A stretch of DNA of 11,951 nt from Oscillospiraceae bacterium (GTDB lineage: Bacteria; Bacillota; Clostridia; Oscillospirales; Ruminococcaceae), in assembly GCA_031285645.1 (NCBI GenBank), contig JAITVU010000173.1:1-11951 (forward strand), given 5' to 3'. Numbering within the stretch: the stretch's first letter is position 1; each line of letters starts with the position of its first letter. The translations under genes were made by a program, and so were the position numbers. Shown one piece after another: positions 1-6,708 of this stretch. Under the pieces are notes generated by a model, which did no database searches, had not been told where the DNA came from, and worked only from the letters and a program-made list of their open reading frames with translations.

Positions 1-1
1 T

Positions 2-448
2 GCAACAAAAACTGACAAACTCACATTCCAGATCGGCGCGAACGGCCATGCCGACCAGCGTGTCGGTACCCACGTTGATAATATGTCTTCCGGCGCTATC
101 GGTACGTTGAAAGAACAGACAACCAATAAATCCGGCACAATCAACGGCATGAACATCCGTACTCAGGAAGGCGGCCGTGATGCGATTGATGTCATTGACA
201 AAGCGATCGTTCAGGTTGCCGGTCAGCGCGCGGACCTCGGCGCCCTCCAGAACCGCCTCGAGCACACACTGAACAACCTCGGTGTGACAAAAGAGAACCT
301 GACAGCGGCTGAATCCAGCATCCGCGACGTCGACATGGCGAAAGAGATGATGGAATTCCAGAAGAACAACATCCTCGTTCAGGCTTCTCAGGCGATGCTC
401 GCGCAGGCGAACTCTTTGCCTCAGGGTGTACTTCAGCTTCTCCGGTAA
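2..448 (+). CDS. Flagellin, C-terminal part (start lies before the window)
   Basis: This is the last 148 residues of a flagellin, the structural subunit exported to the tip of the flagellar filament. The reading frame is open from base 2 to the TAA at 446-448. It opens with the tail of the D2/D1 boundary (FQIGANGHADQRVGTH). The conserved C-terminal D1 helix (DAIDVIDKAIVQVAGQRADLGALQNRLEHT) and the D0 helix ending in SLPQGVLQLLR follow. The protein is nearly identical to the end of the downstream flagellin at 606-1895; the main differences are a short TLKEQTTNKS versus SLKGSTTNIT stretch. The DNA also shares long identical blocks with that gene, for example 314-375 with 1761-1822. It is therefore a tandem paralogue. 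Family assignment is certain; the N-terminus and promoter are outside the window. Confidence 0.95.
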   Translation, partial: ATKTDKLTFQIGANGHADQRVGTHVDNMSSGAIGTLKEQTTNKSGTINGMNIRTQEGGRDAIDVIDKAIVQVAGQRADLGALQNRLEHTLNNLGVTKENLTAAESSIRDVDMAKEMMEFQKNNILVQASQAMLAQANSLPQGVLQLLR

Positions 449-480
449 TTAATACCATTGCAATATTTCGTTATGTCATA

Positions 481-507
481 TAAAGTTTGATATTATTTAA
501 ACGATAA
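481..507 (+). promoter_or_regulatory. Sigma-28 (SigD)-type promoter of the 606 flagellin gene
   Basis: TAAA at 481-484 is followed by 15 bases and then AACGATAA at 500-507. The Gram-positive flagellar sigma factor consensus is TAAA-N15-GCCGATAT, so the -35 is perfect and the -10 core CGATA is intact. Transcription would start near 514, giving a leader of about 92 bases. The site lies 33 bases past the upstream flagellin stop, so the two flagellin genes have separate promoters. Confidence 0.8.
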
Positions 508-531
508 GCATTATATGAGACCAATTTCTCA

Positions 532-570
532 GGTTCACAGGAGATGACAGGAAGACATCCCCTGTGAACC
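532..570 (+). promoter_or_regulatory. Long hairpin in the flagellin mRNA leader, with GGA in its loop
   Basis: Positions 532-546 and 556-570 are 15-base complementary arms with a single mismatch (542/560). The core is GGTTCACAGG against CCTGTGAACC. The 9-base loop ACAGGAAGA (547-555) contains GGA. There is no following T run (CAAACAAAAA follows), so it is not a normal intrinsic terminator for the upstream gene. It starts about 18 bases after the predicted transcription start. A GGA in a hairpin loop plus a second GGA in the Shine-Dalgarno region (595-599) is the arrangement used by CsrA on flagellin (hag) mRNA in Bacillus. CsrA binding here is inference; the hairpin is seen directly. mRNA stabilisation is an alternative role. 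Confidence 0.7.
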
Positions 571-605
571 CAAACAAAAACTTATATTAAACATGGAGGT
601 TCAAA

Positions 606-1895
606 ATGGTTATTCAACACAATTTACCGGCTCTTAATTCCCACAGACAGTTGGGCATCAACAATTCGGCAACAAGCAAAAACCTCGAGAAGCTCTCATC
701 TGGTTTCAGGATCAACCGCGCCGGCGACGACGCGGCGGGCCTTGCGATTTCAGAGAAAATGCGCGGCCAGATCCGGGGCTTGGGCATGGCTGAGCAGAAT
801 GCGTCCAACGGCATCAGCCTGATCCAGACAGCCGAGGGCGGCCTCAACGAGACCCACGCAATCCTGCAGCGTATGCGCGAGCTCGGGGTTCAGAGCGCGA
901 ACGGTACATACCAGGACGAGGACAGGCTGCAAATTGATAAAGAGATGCAGGCGCTCAAGTCCGAGATCGACCGCATCGCGACGTCGACCCATTACAACGG
1001 CATCAAGGTGCTTGATGGTACCATGGGCGGAAAAGAGGTCGGGAGCACGGCTGCGAATACGATTGGAGCAACTGTTGCAAACGGTGGCTTGGCTATTACC
1101 GCTCTGAAGCTTGAAGCGGCTGGTGGTTATACAGGTGAAGGCCAAGCGACATTAAGCGTGACTAAAGGTCAGAGTGCGACAGGCGCGACACAGTATATTT
1201 TCAGTCTTCAGGTTGGAGATAAGACATATTCCAATGTGGGCGACAACACCAGTGACAACAGCGGTGCTGGTTTAGTATTGTATTTGAATGGTGAAGTCAA
1301 TACCGCGGCTACCGACAAAGTTACGCTTACTATTGATGTTGACGAAGCAAACCTCACGGACGGATATGCGATTAGCGGACTTAAAATGCCGGCGGCCGGC
1401 GCCAACTTGAATGGTGTTGCCAATACCACAGATGCAAAAACGATGTACGCGCGGAAAACAGACAAACTCACATTCCAGATCGGCGCGAACGGCCACGCGG
1501 ATCAGCGTGTCGGCACACATGTGGACAACATGTCTTCCGGCGCAATCGGCAGCCTGAAAGGCTCCACGACGAACATTACCGGCACAATCAACGGCATGAA
1601 CATCCGCACGCAGGAAGGCGGCCGTGACGCCATCGACGTCATCGACAAAGCCATCGTGCAGGTCGCCGGCCAGCGCGCGGACCTCGGCGCCCTCCAGAAC
1701 CGCCTCGAGCACACGCTCAACAACCTGGGCGCAACGAAAGAAAACCTGACAGCCGCTGAGTCCAGCATCCGCGACGTCGACATGGCGAAAGAGATGATGG
1801 AATTCCAGAAGAACAACATCCTTGTTCAGGCGTCTCAAGCGATGCTCGCGCAGGCAAACTCTCTGCCTCAGGGCGTTCTCCAGCTCCTCAGATAA
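606..1895 (+). CDS. Flagellin (major-type filament subunit)
   Basis: This is a 429-residue flagellin, secreted through the flagellar export apparatus and polymerised into the filament. The N-terminal D0/D1 region is canonical (MVIQHNLPALNSHRQL, LSSGFRINRAGDDAAGLAIS, TAEGGLNETHAILQRMREL; about residues 1-140). A variable D2-like insert runs from about 140 to 290. The C-terminal D1/D0 region ends in SLPQGVLQLLR. The ATG start is set by GGAGG at 595-599, six bases upstream. It has its own sigma-28-type promoter and hairpin leader and ends at a strong terminator (1911-1950). The central third looks less GC-rich in codon use than the ends, which fits recombination or fast divergence of the surface-exposed domain. 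The tandem copy upstream has an almost identical C-terminus. Confidence 0.97.
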   Translation: MVIQHNLPALNSHRQLGINNSATSKNLEKLSSGFRINRAGDDAAGLAISEKMRGQIRGLGMAEQNASNGISLIQTAEGGLNETHAILQRMRELGVQSANGTYQDEDRLQIDKEMQALKSEIDRIATSTHYNGIKVLDGTMGGKEVGSTAANTIGATVANGGLAITALKLEAAGGYTGEGQATLSVTKGQSATGATQYIFSLQVGDKTYSNVGDNTSDNSGAGLVLYLNGEVNTAATDKVTLTIDVDEANLTDGYAISGLKMPAAGANLNGVANTTDAKTMYARKTDKLTFQIGANGHADQRVGTHVDNMSSGAIGSLKGSTTNITGTINGMNIRTQEGGRDAIDVIDKAIVQVAGQRADLGALQNRLEHTLNNLGATKENLTAAESSIRDVDMAKEMMEFQKNNILVQASQAMLAQANSLPQGVLQLLR

Positions 1896-1910
1896 AACTT
1901 TCTAAAAATA

Positions 1911-1950
1911 AAAAACAAGCCGTTTTCATTTCTGAAAACGGCTTGTTTTT
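1911..1950. terminator. Bidirectional intrinsic terminator between convergent flagellin and dacF genes
   Basis: A perfect 18-bp inverted repeat (1911-1928 and 1933-1950) has a TTTC loop, a GC core (AAGCCG/CGGCTT), five A on the left and five T on the right. It therefore reads as a terminator on both strands. It lies 15 bases after the flagellin stop and 47 bases past the end of the minus-strand carboxypeptidase gene, so one structure can serve both. Confidence 0.9.
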
Positions 1951-1997
1951 ATGAACCAAAGAATACAATTCCGTGCAGTCCTGCCGCGGGGGTTCAT

Positions 1998-3317
1998 TTA
2001 TATACGGCGCTGCCGCTCGGCTATGACGCGCTGTCGGCGCTCAAGCCGCCGCGCCGCGATACGCCTGCGCTTTTGCAAGTGGAGGAGCAGCGCGGCCAGA
2101 ACAATAAGAAACAGGCCAAGGAGTAAATAAGGCAGCGGCCCCAGATTCAGCGAAGGCAAATGACCATTTTCGGCCGCCGTATCGGCGTCGGGAATGGTTA
2201 TCTTTGTACTCAGGGGGAGTTGCTCCGTGTAGCCGGGAAATCCATTATCCTTATCCCCGGGCAGCAGGATTGTGAGAGAGGCGTCGGCGTCCTTGTCCTG
2301 TTCCAATGACTGCGGCACATTATACGTGAAGCGGACCGCGGAAACATCGGTGCCGACAGGAATCAGAAGCGAAATGTCCTTGACGCCGACTGAAAAACCG
2401 GCGCGGCCAATTTCGCTGCCGTTTTCCATAACCGGCGCTGAGAGAGCCTCAATTTCATTGAGCGGAATGGGGACTGTGACGAGCCTGAAATCGTCAAACC
2501 CGTAATCCATAAGCGCCTGGGTATCATAGAATTTCTCGTCTTTTCCGTCATTCATGACTACACAGATCAAAGTGCGGCTGTGTTTGCTGGCGGCGGTGCT
2601 CATTGTATGCCCCGCTTCCTTTGTATAGCCGACTTTGCCGCCGATAATATCGGGATTATAAACCCACATTTCGGGTAAAAGCATGTACTGGTAGTTGGAA
2701 AAAGGCCGTTCTTCCGCTTGTTTATTGGTGGCGGGCATTGTATAGCGCCCTGTCCCGAAGTATTTAAGAAATCCCGGCGTCTCCAAAGCGGCCTTTGTAA
2801 TGAGCGCCATATCCAGCGCCGTGGTGAGATGCCTGGCGTCCGAAAGGCCGTGGGCATTCACAAAATTTGTATTGACGGCTCCCACCGCGCGGGCTTTTTC
2901 GTTCATCATATCGGCGAAGGCGGATTGGGAACCCGCGATGCGTTCGGCAAGCGCGTTGGCGGCGTCGTTTGCGGAGGGCAGTATCAAGGCGTACATCGCG
3001 TCCTCAACGCTCAGCTCCTCGCCCGACGTGAGGGCGATGTGGGAGCTGTCGCGCGGTATATCCACCGCGTCGTCGCTCACGGTGATGATGTCGCTTGGAG
3101 ACAGGCTTTCCATAGCCAGAAGGCCTGTCATGATTTTCGTGATGCTGGCGGGGTGCATGGACTCATCCATATTTTTGCCGAACAGGATCTGCCCTGTGTC
3201 GGCGTCTATCAAAACGGCGCTTTGGGCCGTGATATCATCGGGCGACAGGGCGCCGGCCCCTATCCCGCCGAAAACGGCGTATAACGCTGCAAAAAGAAAT
3301 ATAAATGTTTTTCTCAA
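1998..3317 (-). CDS. dacF: D-alanyl-D-alanine carboxypeptidase, DacF/PBP5-like (peptidase family S11)
   Basis: This 439-residue penicillin-binding protein should remove the terminal D-Ala from peptidoglycan pentapeptides outside the membrane, limiting crosslinking. A signal peptide covers about residues 1-23. The catalytic SxxK is S58-I-T-K61 and the second motif is S115-A-N117. The third motif is K228-V-G230, where almost all relatives have KTG. The S11 C-terminal beta domain spans roughly 280-375. Unlike PBP5, which ends in an amphipathic helix, it has a clear membrane segment near 395-414 (LPYLLLGLFLIVLAALLL) followed by a very basic Arg-rich cytoplasmic tail. The start is TTG: AGGAG sits 10 bases upstream, and the nearby ATG at 3327 is out of frame. 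The gene symbol reflects family resemblance only. The gene is monocistronic in this window and converges on the flagellin. Confidence 0.93.
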   Translation of the reverse strand: MRKTFIFLFAALYAVFGGIGAGALSPDDITAQSAVLIDADTGQILFGKNMDESMHPASITKIMTGLLAMESLSPSDIITVSDDAVDIPRDSSHIALTSGEELSVEDAMYALILPSANDAANALAERIAGSQSAFADMMNEKARAVGAVNTNFVNAHGLSDARHLTTALDMALITKAALETPGFLKYFGTGRYTMPATNKQAEERPFSNYQYMLLPEMWVYNPDIIGGKVGYTKEAGHTMSTAASKHSRTLICVVMNDGKDEKFYDTQALMDYGFDDFRLVTVPIPLNEIEALSAPVMENGSEIGRAGFSVGVKDISLLIPVGTDVSAVRFTYNVPQSLEQDKDADASLTILLPGDKDNGFPGYTEQLPLSTKITIPDADTAAENGHLPSLNLGPLPYLLLGLFLIVLAALLLHLQKRRRIAARRLERRQRVIAERQRRI

Positions 3318-3360
3318 AATTCCCCATCTCCTGGAAACGCCGGTATAGTCGAATAATCAT

Positions 3361-3389
3361 ATCATACTACGGAGTCACCCGGTTGTAAA
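3361..3389 (-). promoter_or_regulatory. Sigma-A promoter of the dacF-like gene
   Basis: Read on the minus strand, TTTACA (3389-3384) is followed by 17 bases and TATGAT (3366-3361), both one base from consensus. Transcription would start near 3354, giving a leader of about 37 bases that contains the AGGAG at 3332-3328. Confidence 0.75.
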
Positions 3390-3427
3390 TACGGCTTCAA
3401 AAAATATAAATCGCCTTTCCGCCCGTG

Positions 3428-3456
3428 TTGACCTGAAAGGACGGGTACGCTATACT
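3428..3456 (+). promoter_or_regulatory. Sigma-A promoter of the SDR gene
   Basis: TTGACC (3428-3433), 17 bases, then TATACT (3451-3456): both hexamers are one base from consensus with ideal spacing. The predicted start near 3463 gives a leader of about 98 bases before the GTG at 3561. It diverges from the dacF promoter. Confidence 0.8.
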
Positions 3457-3560
3457 GAAAGAAATTCGGGAAAGGGACGGGTAATGAGCCTGCATCAGGT
3501 CGGTCCGTCTATGCATGTCGCATGAAGGCGGCCATACAAATCAGAAAGAGGGATGTTATA

Positions 3561-4385
3561 GTGAGAGTGGCGGGCAGATCGGCGATCATCACAGGCGCGG
3601 CCAGGGGAATCGGGCGCGCGTCGGCTATGATTCTGGCGGAGAACGGGGCGGATGTCCTGGTTAACACGCGCAACGAAGAGACGCTGGAAGCGGTCTATCA
3701 GGACGTTAAAAAAGTCGCGACAGGCAAAGTGGCCAAATACCTGGCGGATGTCGGTTATGAGGACCAGGTCAACGCCATGTTTGACCACGCCATTGCCGAA
3801 TTCGGGAAGGTTAATATCCTCATTAACAACGCCGCGGTGAATAAAAACAGGCCGGTGCTTGAGTACACATCCGATTTTTTTGAGGAAAACCTGCGCGTAA
3901 ATCTTTACGCCGTTTTTTATACATCCACCCGCGCGGCCAGAGAAATGGTTAAGAGAGGCGTTAAAGGCAGCATTGTGAATTTCTCTTCTATCGGCGCGCG
4001 CCAGCCTCACAGGCAGATGCTGGCTTATGACACGGCCAAGGGCGCGATTGAATCGATGACAAAGGCCATGGCGTTGGAGTTGGCCCCCTTTGATATAACC
4101 GTTAACGCGATATCACCCGCGTCGATCGTGGGCAATTTCGTGAGGCAGATGGATCCTGAGATTCAGAAAAGGCGGGATCCCAGGGATTTTGTCACACCGA
4201 TCACAAGACAGGGCACGCCGGAAGACGTCGCCAATCTCGTTTTATTTCTCTCAAGCGAGGAATCGTCCTTCATCACGGGCCAGGTTGTCGCGATTGACGG
4301 CGGACTCAGCGCGCAGGCAAGGCCGGCGATGATCGCGCCGGTTGAAATCACGCCGCTCAATATTGCTGAGTATGATATACGTTGA
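3561..4385 (+). CDS. Short-chain dehydrogenase/reductase (classical SDR, FabG-like)
   Basis: This is a 274-residue classical SDR, a cytoplasmic NAD(P)-dependent oxidoreductase. The cofactor loop TGAARGIG is at residues 11-18, NNAA at 89-92 (usually NNAG), the structural Asn at 114, Ser at 142/143, and the catalytic Tyr156-x3-Lys160 in AYDTAK. The end of beta-2 carries N35-T-R37 and no acidic residue, which favours NADP(H) over NAD(H) (inference). The substrate is not predictable; FabG-like ketoreductases, gluconate dehydrogenases and similar sugar or alcohol dehydrogenases all share this layout. GTG 3561 is preferred over the in-frame ATG at 3522 because GAGGG (3548-3552) lies 8 bases upstream and the Rossmann strand then starts at the usual place; the ATG has no ribosome binding site. 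No partner gene lies beside it. Confidence 0.92.
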   Translation: MRVAGRSAIITGAARGIGRASAMILAENGADVLVNTRNEETLEAVYQDVKKVATGKVAKYLADVGYEDQVNAMFDHAIAEFGKVNILINNAAVNKNRPVLEYTSDFFEENLRVNLYAVFYTSTRAAREMVKRGVKGSIVNFSSIGARQPHRQMLAYDTAKGAIESMTKAMALELAPFDITVNAISPASIVGNFVRQMDPEIQKRRDPRDFVTPITRQGTPEDVANLVLFLSSEESSFITGQVVAIDGGLSAQARPAMIAPVEITPLNIAEYDIR

Positions 4386-4408
4386 AAATTAACTTTTTAC
4401 AGAAAAGA

Positions 4409-4432
4409 GGCCCCCGGTTTTAACCGGGGGCC
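4409..4432. terminator. GC-rich hairpin after the SDR gene; better terminator on the minus strand
   Basis: An 11-bp perfect stem (GGCCCCCGGTT / AACCGGGGGCC) has a two-base loop. On the plus strand it is followed by TTGCGGCC, a poor T tract. On the minus strand it is followed by TCTTTTCT, a reasonable one. It may end SDR transcription, or end a minus-strand transcript that reads through from the recombinase gene. Confidence 0.6.
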
Positions 4433-4456
4433 TTGCGGCCGTTGGAGCCACGTTAA

Positions 4457-4478
4457 ATTATTCCCGCTTGGGAATAAT
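4457..4478. repeat. Short perfect hairpin
   Basis: ATTATTCCC and GGGAATAAT form a 9-bp perfect inverted repeat around a GCTT loop. No T run follows on either strand. It lies between the SDR terminator and the 185-bp structured element; its function is unknown. Confidence 0.45.
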
Positions 4479-4513
4479 CGGGTATTTGCCCTTTGATAAA
4501 GTGTGTTTTCTAT

Positions 4514-4698
4514 ATATAGTGAACGGCCTTGAAAACCAGCCGGCTTTCAAGGGGGGCGAGGCTCTGCCGCGCATGCGCGGATGGGACCGCTAAGCGGCTT
4601 TCGCGCCGTATATAGCGAGCGCGCACGCCTCCGGCGTGCCGTCAGGCAGTCGCCTGACGCTTCAAATCCGTTTCGGTTTTGAAGGTCGTTCACTATAT
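4514..4698. repeat. 185-bp structured element with 24-bp imperfect terminal inverted repeats
   Basis: Arms 4514-4537 and 4675-4698 are inverted repeats matching at 22 of 24 positions (ATATAGTGAACG against CGTTCACTATAT at the tips). Inside are CCTTGAAA/TTTCAAGG (4527-4552), palindrome CCGCGCATGCGCGG (4567-4580), CCGC/GCGG (4587-4597), GCACGCC/GGCGTGC (4623-4639), CGTCAGGC/GCCTGACG (4640-4659) and CTTCAAATCCG/CGGTTTTGAAG with one T-T mismatch (4660-4684). The first and last hairpins use the same bases as the terminal arms, so local and long-range pairing compete. It has no coding capacity. It resembles a MITE-like or cloverleaf intergenic repeat, or a structured RNA; I do not recognise a named family. 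Confidence 0.7.
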
Positions 4699-4820
4699 CG
4701 CGTCCGTTCCCTATGTATGACTTAATGCTTCAAAACAAATATTTTAAAGGCTGCCAAGTGGAATTTTTCTTTATCTGAGGGCTTGAATACCTTAACGTCT
4801 AAACGCCATATATGACGCGG

Positions 4821-4850
4821 TTTTTTCCACGGCGGAGAAAATGTTTTTTC
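4821..4850 (+). terminator. Possible plus-strand terminator facing the recombinase gene end
   Basis: TTTTTTCC (4821-4828) and GGAGAAAA (4834-4841) form an 8-bp stem with one G-U pair and an ACGGC loop. TGTTTTTTC follows. It could stop plus-strand transcripts before they run antisense into the recombinase gene. The stem is mostly A-T, so this is weak. Confidence 0.3.
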
Positions 4851-4852
4851 TG

Positions 4853-4897
4853 TATCGGCACCGTATGGCATGCGCATGCCGATATCCGGTGATACGG
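4853..4897. repeat. Nest of overlapping palindromes just past the recombinase gene
   Basis: A perfect 14-bp palindrome GGCATGCGCATGCC (4867-4880) is overlapped by TATCGGCA/TGCCGATA (4853-4860, 4877-4884) and by CCGTAT/ATACGG (4861-4866, 4892-4897). It begins 43 bases downstream of the recombinase stop. Recombinase attachment sites are often this close to the gene and partly palindromic, but no second copy is visible in the window. No gene is seen in 4699-4939. Confidence 0.4.
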
Positions 4898-4939
4898 CCG
4901 TGAAATTTCCGCCCCTGTCGCTCCCGTGGCGGGGTTCTA

Positions 4940-6505
4940 TTATGGACGATTTTTTGTTTGTTTGCCGCAAAAGGGGTTGCTGCATTTGAACAGGATTGTA
5001 ATGGCGTAACCCTCGTCAACACGTACGGAATCGATTAAGGAGAAAAGAAGGGCGTGGTCTGAGGATGCGTGGTCCTGATGCGTGCAGGCGGCGGTGTGCG
5101 CCATGTCGTCGACAGCCAGTTCAAGACCGGCGATTTGCGCGCTGTATTGCTCATGGAGCCGCGCGTAGGTGTCGCGCGTGATTGTGCCGTCCATCAGCTT
5201 TTCGTAAAGGCCGTCACGATAAAAATACGCCTGTTCCAGTTCGTTTAAGCGTCCTTTTCGCGTCAGGGCAAAAGAAGCCGTTTCAGAAGCGCCGCACGCG
5301 TCCCGCCCTGAGAGGGTGATGACGCGCTTTGCGGCGTCTATAACGGCCGTCTCCAGTTCGTCCGCGCGTATGCAGTGTCTTGTGCAGCCGGCTTTGGCAT
5401 ACTTTTTATAGCGGCTGCATATATAATAAGCGTATGGCCCCTTGGTTGTCCTGTGCATGGGAGAGGCGCATGCCGAACAAAAAAGGAGCCCGGAAAGCGG
5501 GTATATAGTTTTGCTGTGTGACGGTTGGCGCCGCCTTTTCCGGGACAGGGCCGCGGCCTGTTCGAATAAAGGCCTTTCGATGAGCGCTTCGTGCGTGCCG
5601 CTCACAACAATCCACTCGTCTTCCGGTATCCTGATCTGAGTATGGATTTTGTAACTTTTAACCCGCGCTTTTCCCTGGGCCATGTCGCCCATGTATACAG
5701 GGTTGGACAAGATGCCCGATATCGTGGCGGCCGACCAGCCGCGGCTGGTCGGGCTGCAATGCGGATTATGATAATGGGGTTCCTTGAGGCGTTTATAGGC
5801 CGACGGGTTTGGAATCCCGAGTGTATCAAGCTTTTCCGCGATGCTTTTTTTACTCAACCCGCCGCCGGTGAACCAGAGAAATATGGCTCGCACGGTTTCG
5901 GCGGCTTCGGGGTCGACGATGAGGTGATGGCGATCCTTCGGATCTTTTGCGTACCCGTAAGGCGCGAAAGCGCCGATAAATTCTCCCTTGCGCCGCTTCA
6001 TATCAAATACAGACCGGACCTTCATGGATGTCTGGCGGCAGAAATCATCGTTAATCACGTTTTGCATGGGAATGAGCACGCTGTTCATCTGTTCGGGATG
6101 CCGGTAACTGTCTATGGCGGGATATTCCAGCGCGATAAAGCGCACATCCATCCGGATAAAGAAATTATCCAGATAATATCCGGCCTCATAATAATTTCGC
6201 GACAGGCGGGAGAGATCCCGCACGAGGACGCAGTTGATTTTTCCGGCTCTGATATCCCGTATCAGGCCGAGAAATCCCGCGCGGTTTGTGTCCGTGCCTG
6301 TAAATCCGTCGTCGATATATGTACCGGACGGTAAAAGTTCGCCGCCGGATTTTTGAATGTGTTCGAGCAGCAGCGCGCGCTGGTTGGCGACGCTGTAGCT
6401 CTCTTCGGGCCCGTCTTCGCGGGACAGGCGTATGTACATCGCTGTTTTCCAGCATACGCAGTGGGTATGCGCCACGATGTCAGATACATGCGGATCGCGG
6501 GACAT
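4940..6505 (-). CDS. Large serine recombinase (site-specific integrase/transposase type)
   Basis: This 521-residue large serine recombinase should make staggered double-strand breaks through a phosphoserine link and move or invert DNA between attachment sites. The N-terminal resolvase domain has YIRLSRED with nucleophile Ser28 and the Arg-rich active-site segment VRDLSRLSRN (about 95-104). A recombinase domain spans roughly 175-320. A zinc ribbon carries CSAC (C343, C346) with C363 and C374. A C-terminal helical region (about 415-470) may form a coiled coil. Length and domain order fit clostridial TnpX/TndX-like and phage integrase-like proteins. The ATG at 6505 overlaps the stop of the upstream small gene as TGATG and has no ribosome binding site of its own, which suggests translational coupling. 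A TTG one codon earlier is also possible. All key catalytic residues seen are intact. Confidence 0.93.
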   Translation of the reverse strand: MSRDPHVSDIVAHTHCVCWKTAMYIRLSREDGPEESYSVANQRALLLEHIQKSGGELLPSGTYIDDGFTGTDTNRAGFLGLIRDIRAGKINCVLVRDLSRLSRNYYEAGYYLDNFFIRMDVRFIALEYPAIDSYRHPEQMNSVLIPMQNVINDDFCRQTSMKVRSVFDMKRRKGEFIGAFAPYGYAKDPKDRHHLIVDPEAAETVRAIFLWFTGGGLSKKSIAEKLDTLGIPNPSAYKRLKEPHYHNPHCSPTSRGWSAATISGILSNPVYMGDMAQGKARVKSYKIHTQIRIPEDEWIVVSGTHEALIERPLFEQAAALSRKRRRQPSHSKTIYPLSGLLFCSACASPMHRTTKGPYAYYICSRYKKYAKAGCTRHCIRADELETAVIDAAKRVITLSGRDACGASETASFALTRKGRLNELEQAYFYRDGLYEKLMDGTITRDTYARLHEQYSAQIAGLELAVDDMAHTAACTHQDHASSDHALLFSLIDSVRVDEGYAITILFKCSNPFCGKQTKNRP

Positions 6506-6702
6506 CAATCACGCAAGTTCAAGGTGTATCCTGTGAGAAGGTCGTCGAGCGAAGCGCCGCCTGGTGAAAAGTCGATTTTAACGTTGATGCGGCCGCTTTT
6601 GAATGCGTCGAATACATTGGACTCTGTATTTTTACCTGCATTCAGTTTGTCTTCGGTATAATCCTGAACGTTATTGACGCCTGGTATTGTTTTTTTCGGC
6701 AA
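6505..6702 (-). CDS. Small protein (65 aa) coupled to the serine recombinase
   Basis: This small gene is not firmly recognised. Its stop overlaps the recombinase ATG (TGATG), so the two are probably translated together. The start chosen is TTG 6702, preceded by GGGGGTGA (6714-6707). The same frame reaches a TTG at 6732, which lacks a ribosome binding site. The protein begins MPKKTIPGVNN. It has a polar middle and a C-terminal half INVKIDFSPGGASLDDLL that looks like a beta strand, loop and short helix. Position and this C-terminal shape faintly recall the small TnpW-like proteins encoded beside clostridial recombinases, but that is only a suggestion. A role as directionality or accessory factor is plausible from context alone. 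Confidence 0.6.
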   Translation of the reverse strand: MPKKTIPGVNNVQDYTEDKLNAGKNTESNVFDAFKSGRINVKIDFSPGGASLDDLLTGYTLNLRD

Positions 6703-6708
6703 TAAATC

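Noticed and set aside
532..570. The leader hairpin as terminator of the upstream flagellin
   Set aside because: No T run follows on the plus strand, and the structure lies downstream of the sigma-28 promoter of the next gene.
1272..1838. A 188-codon minus-strand open frame opposite the flagellin
   Set aside because: It mirrors the conserved flagellin coding sequence. Similar antisense frames occur opposite the other flagellin, with no independent signals.
2718..3348. Long plus-strand open frames opposite the carboxypeptidase gene
   Set aside because: The minus-strand frame has a signal peptide, catalytic motifs, promoter and ribosome binding site. The opposite frames have none of these.
5591..6334. 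A 247-codon plus-strand open frame inside the recombinase gene
   Set aside because: It is antisense to a clear recombinase with intact catalytic motifs, has no ribosome binding site or recognisable domain, and reflects the base composition of the real gene.
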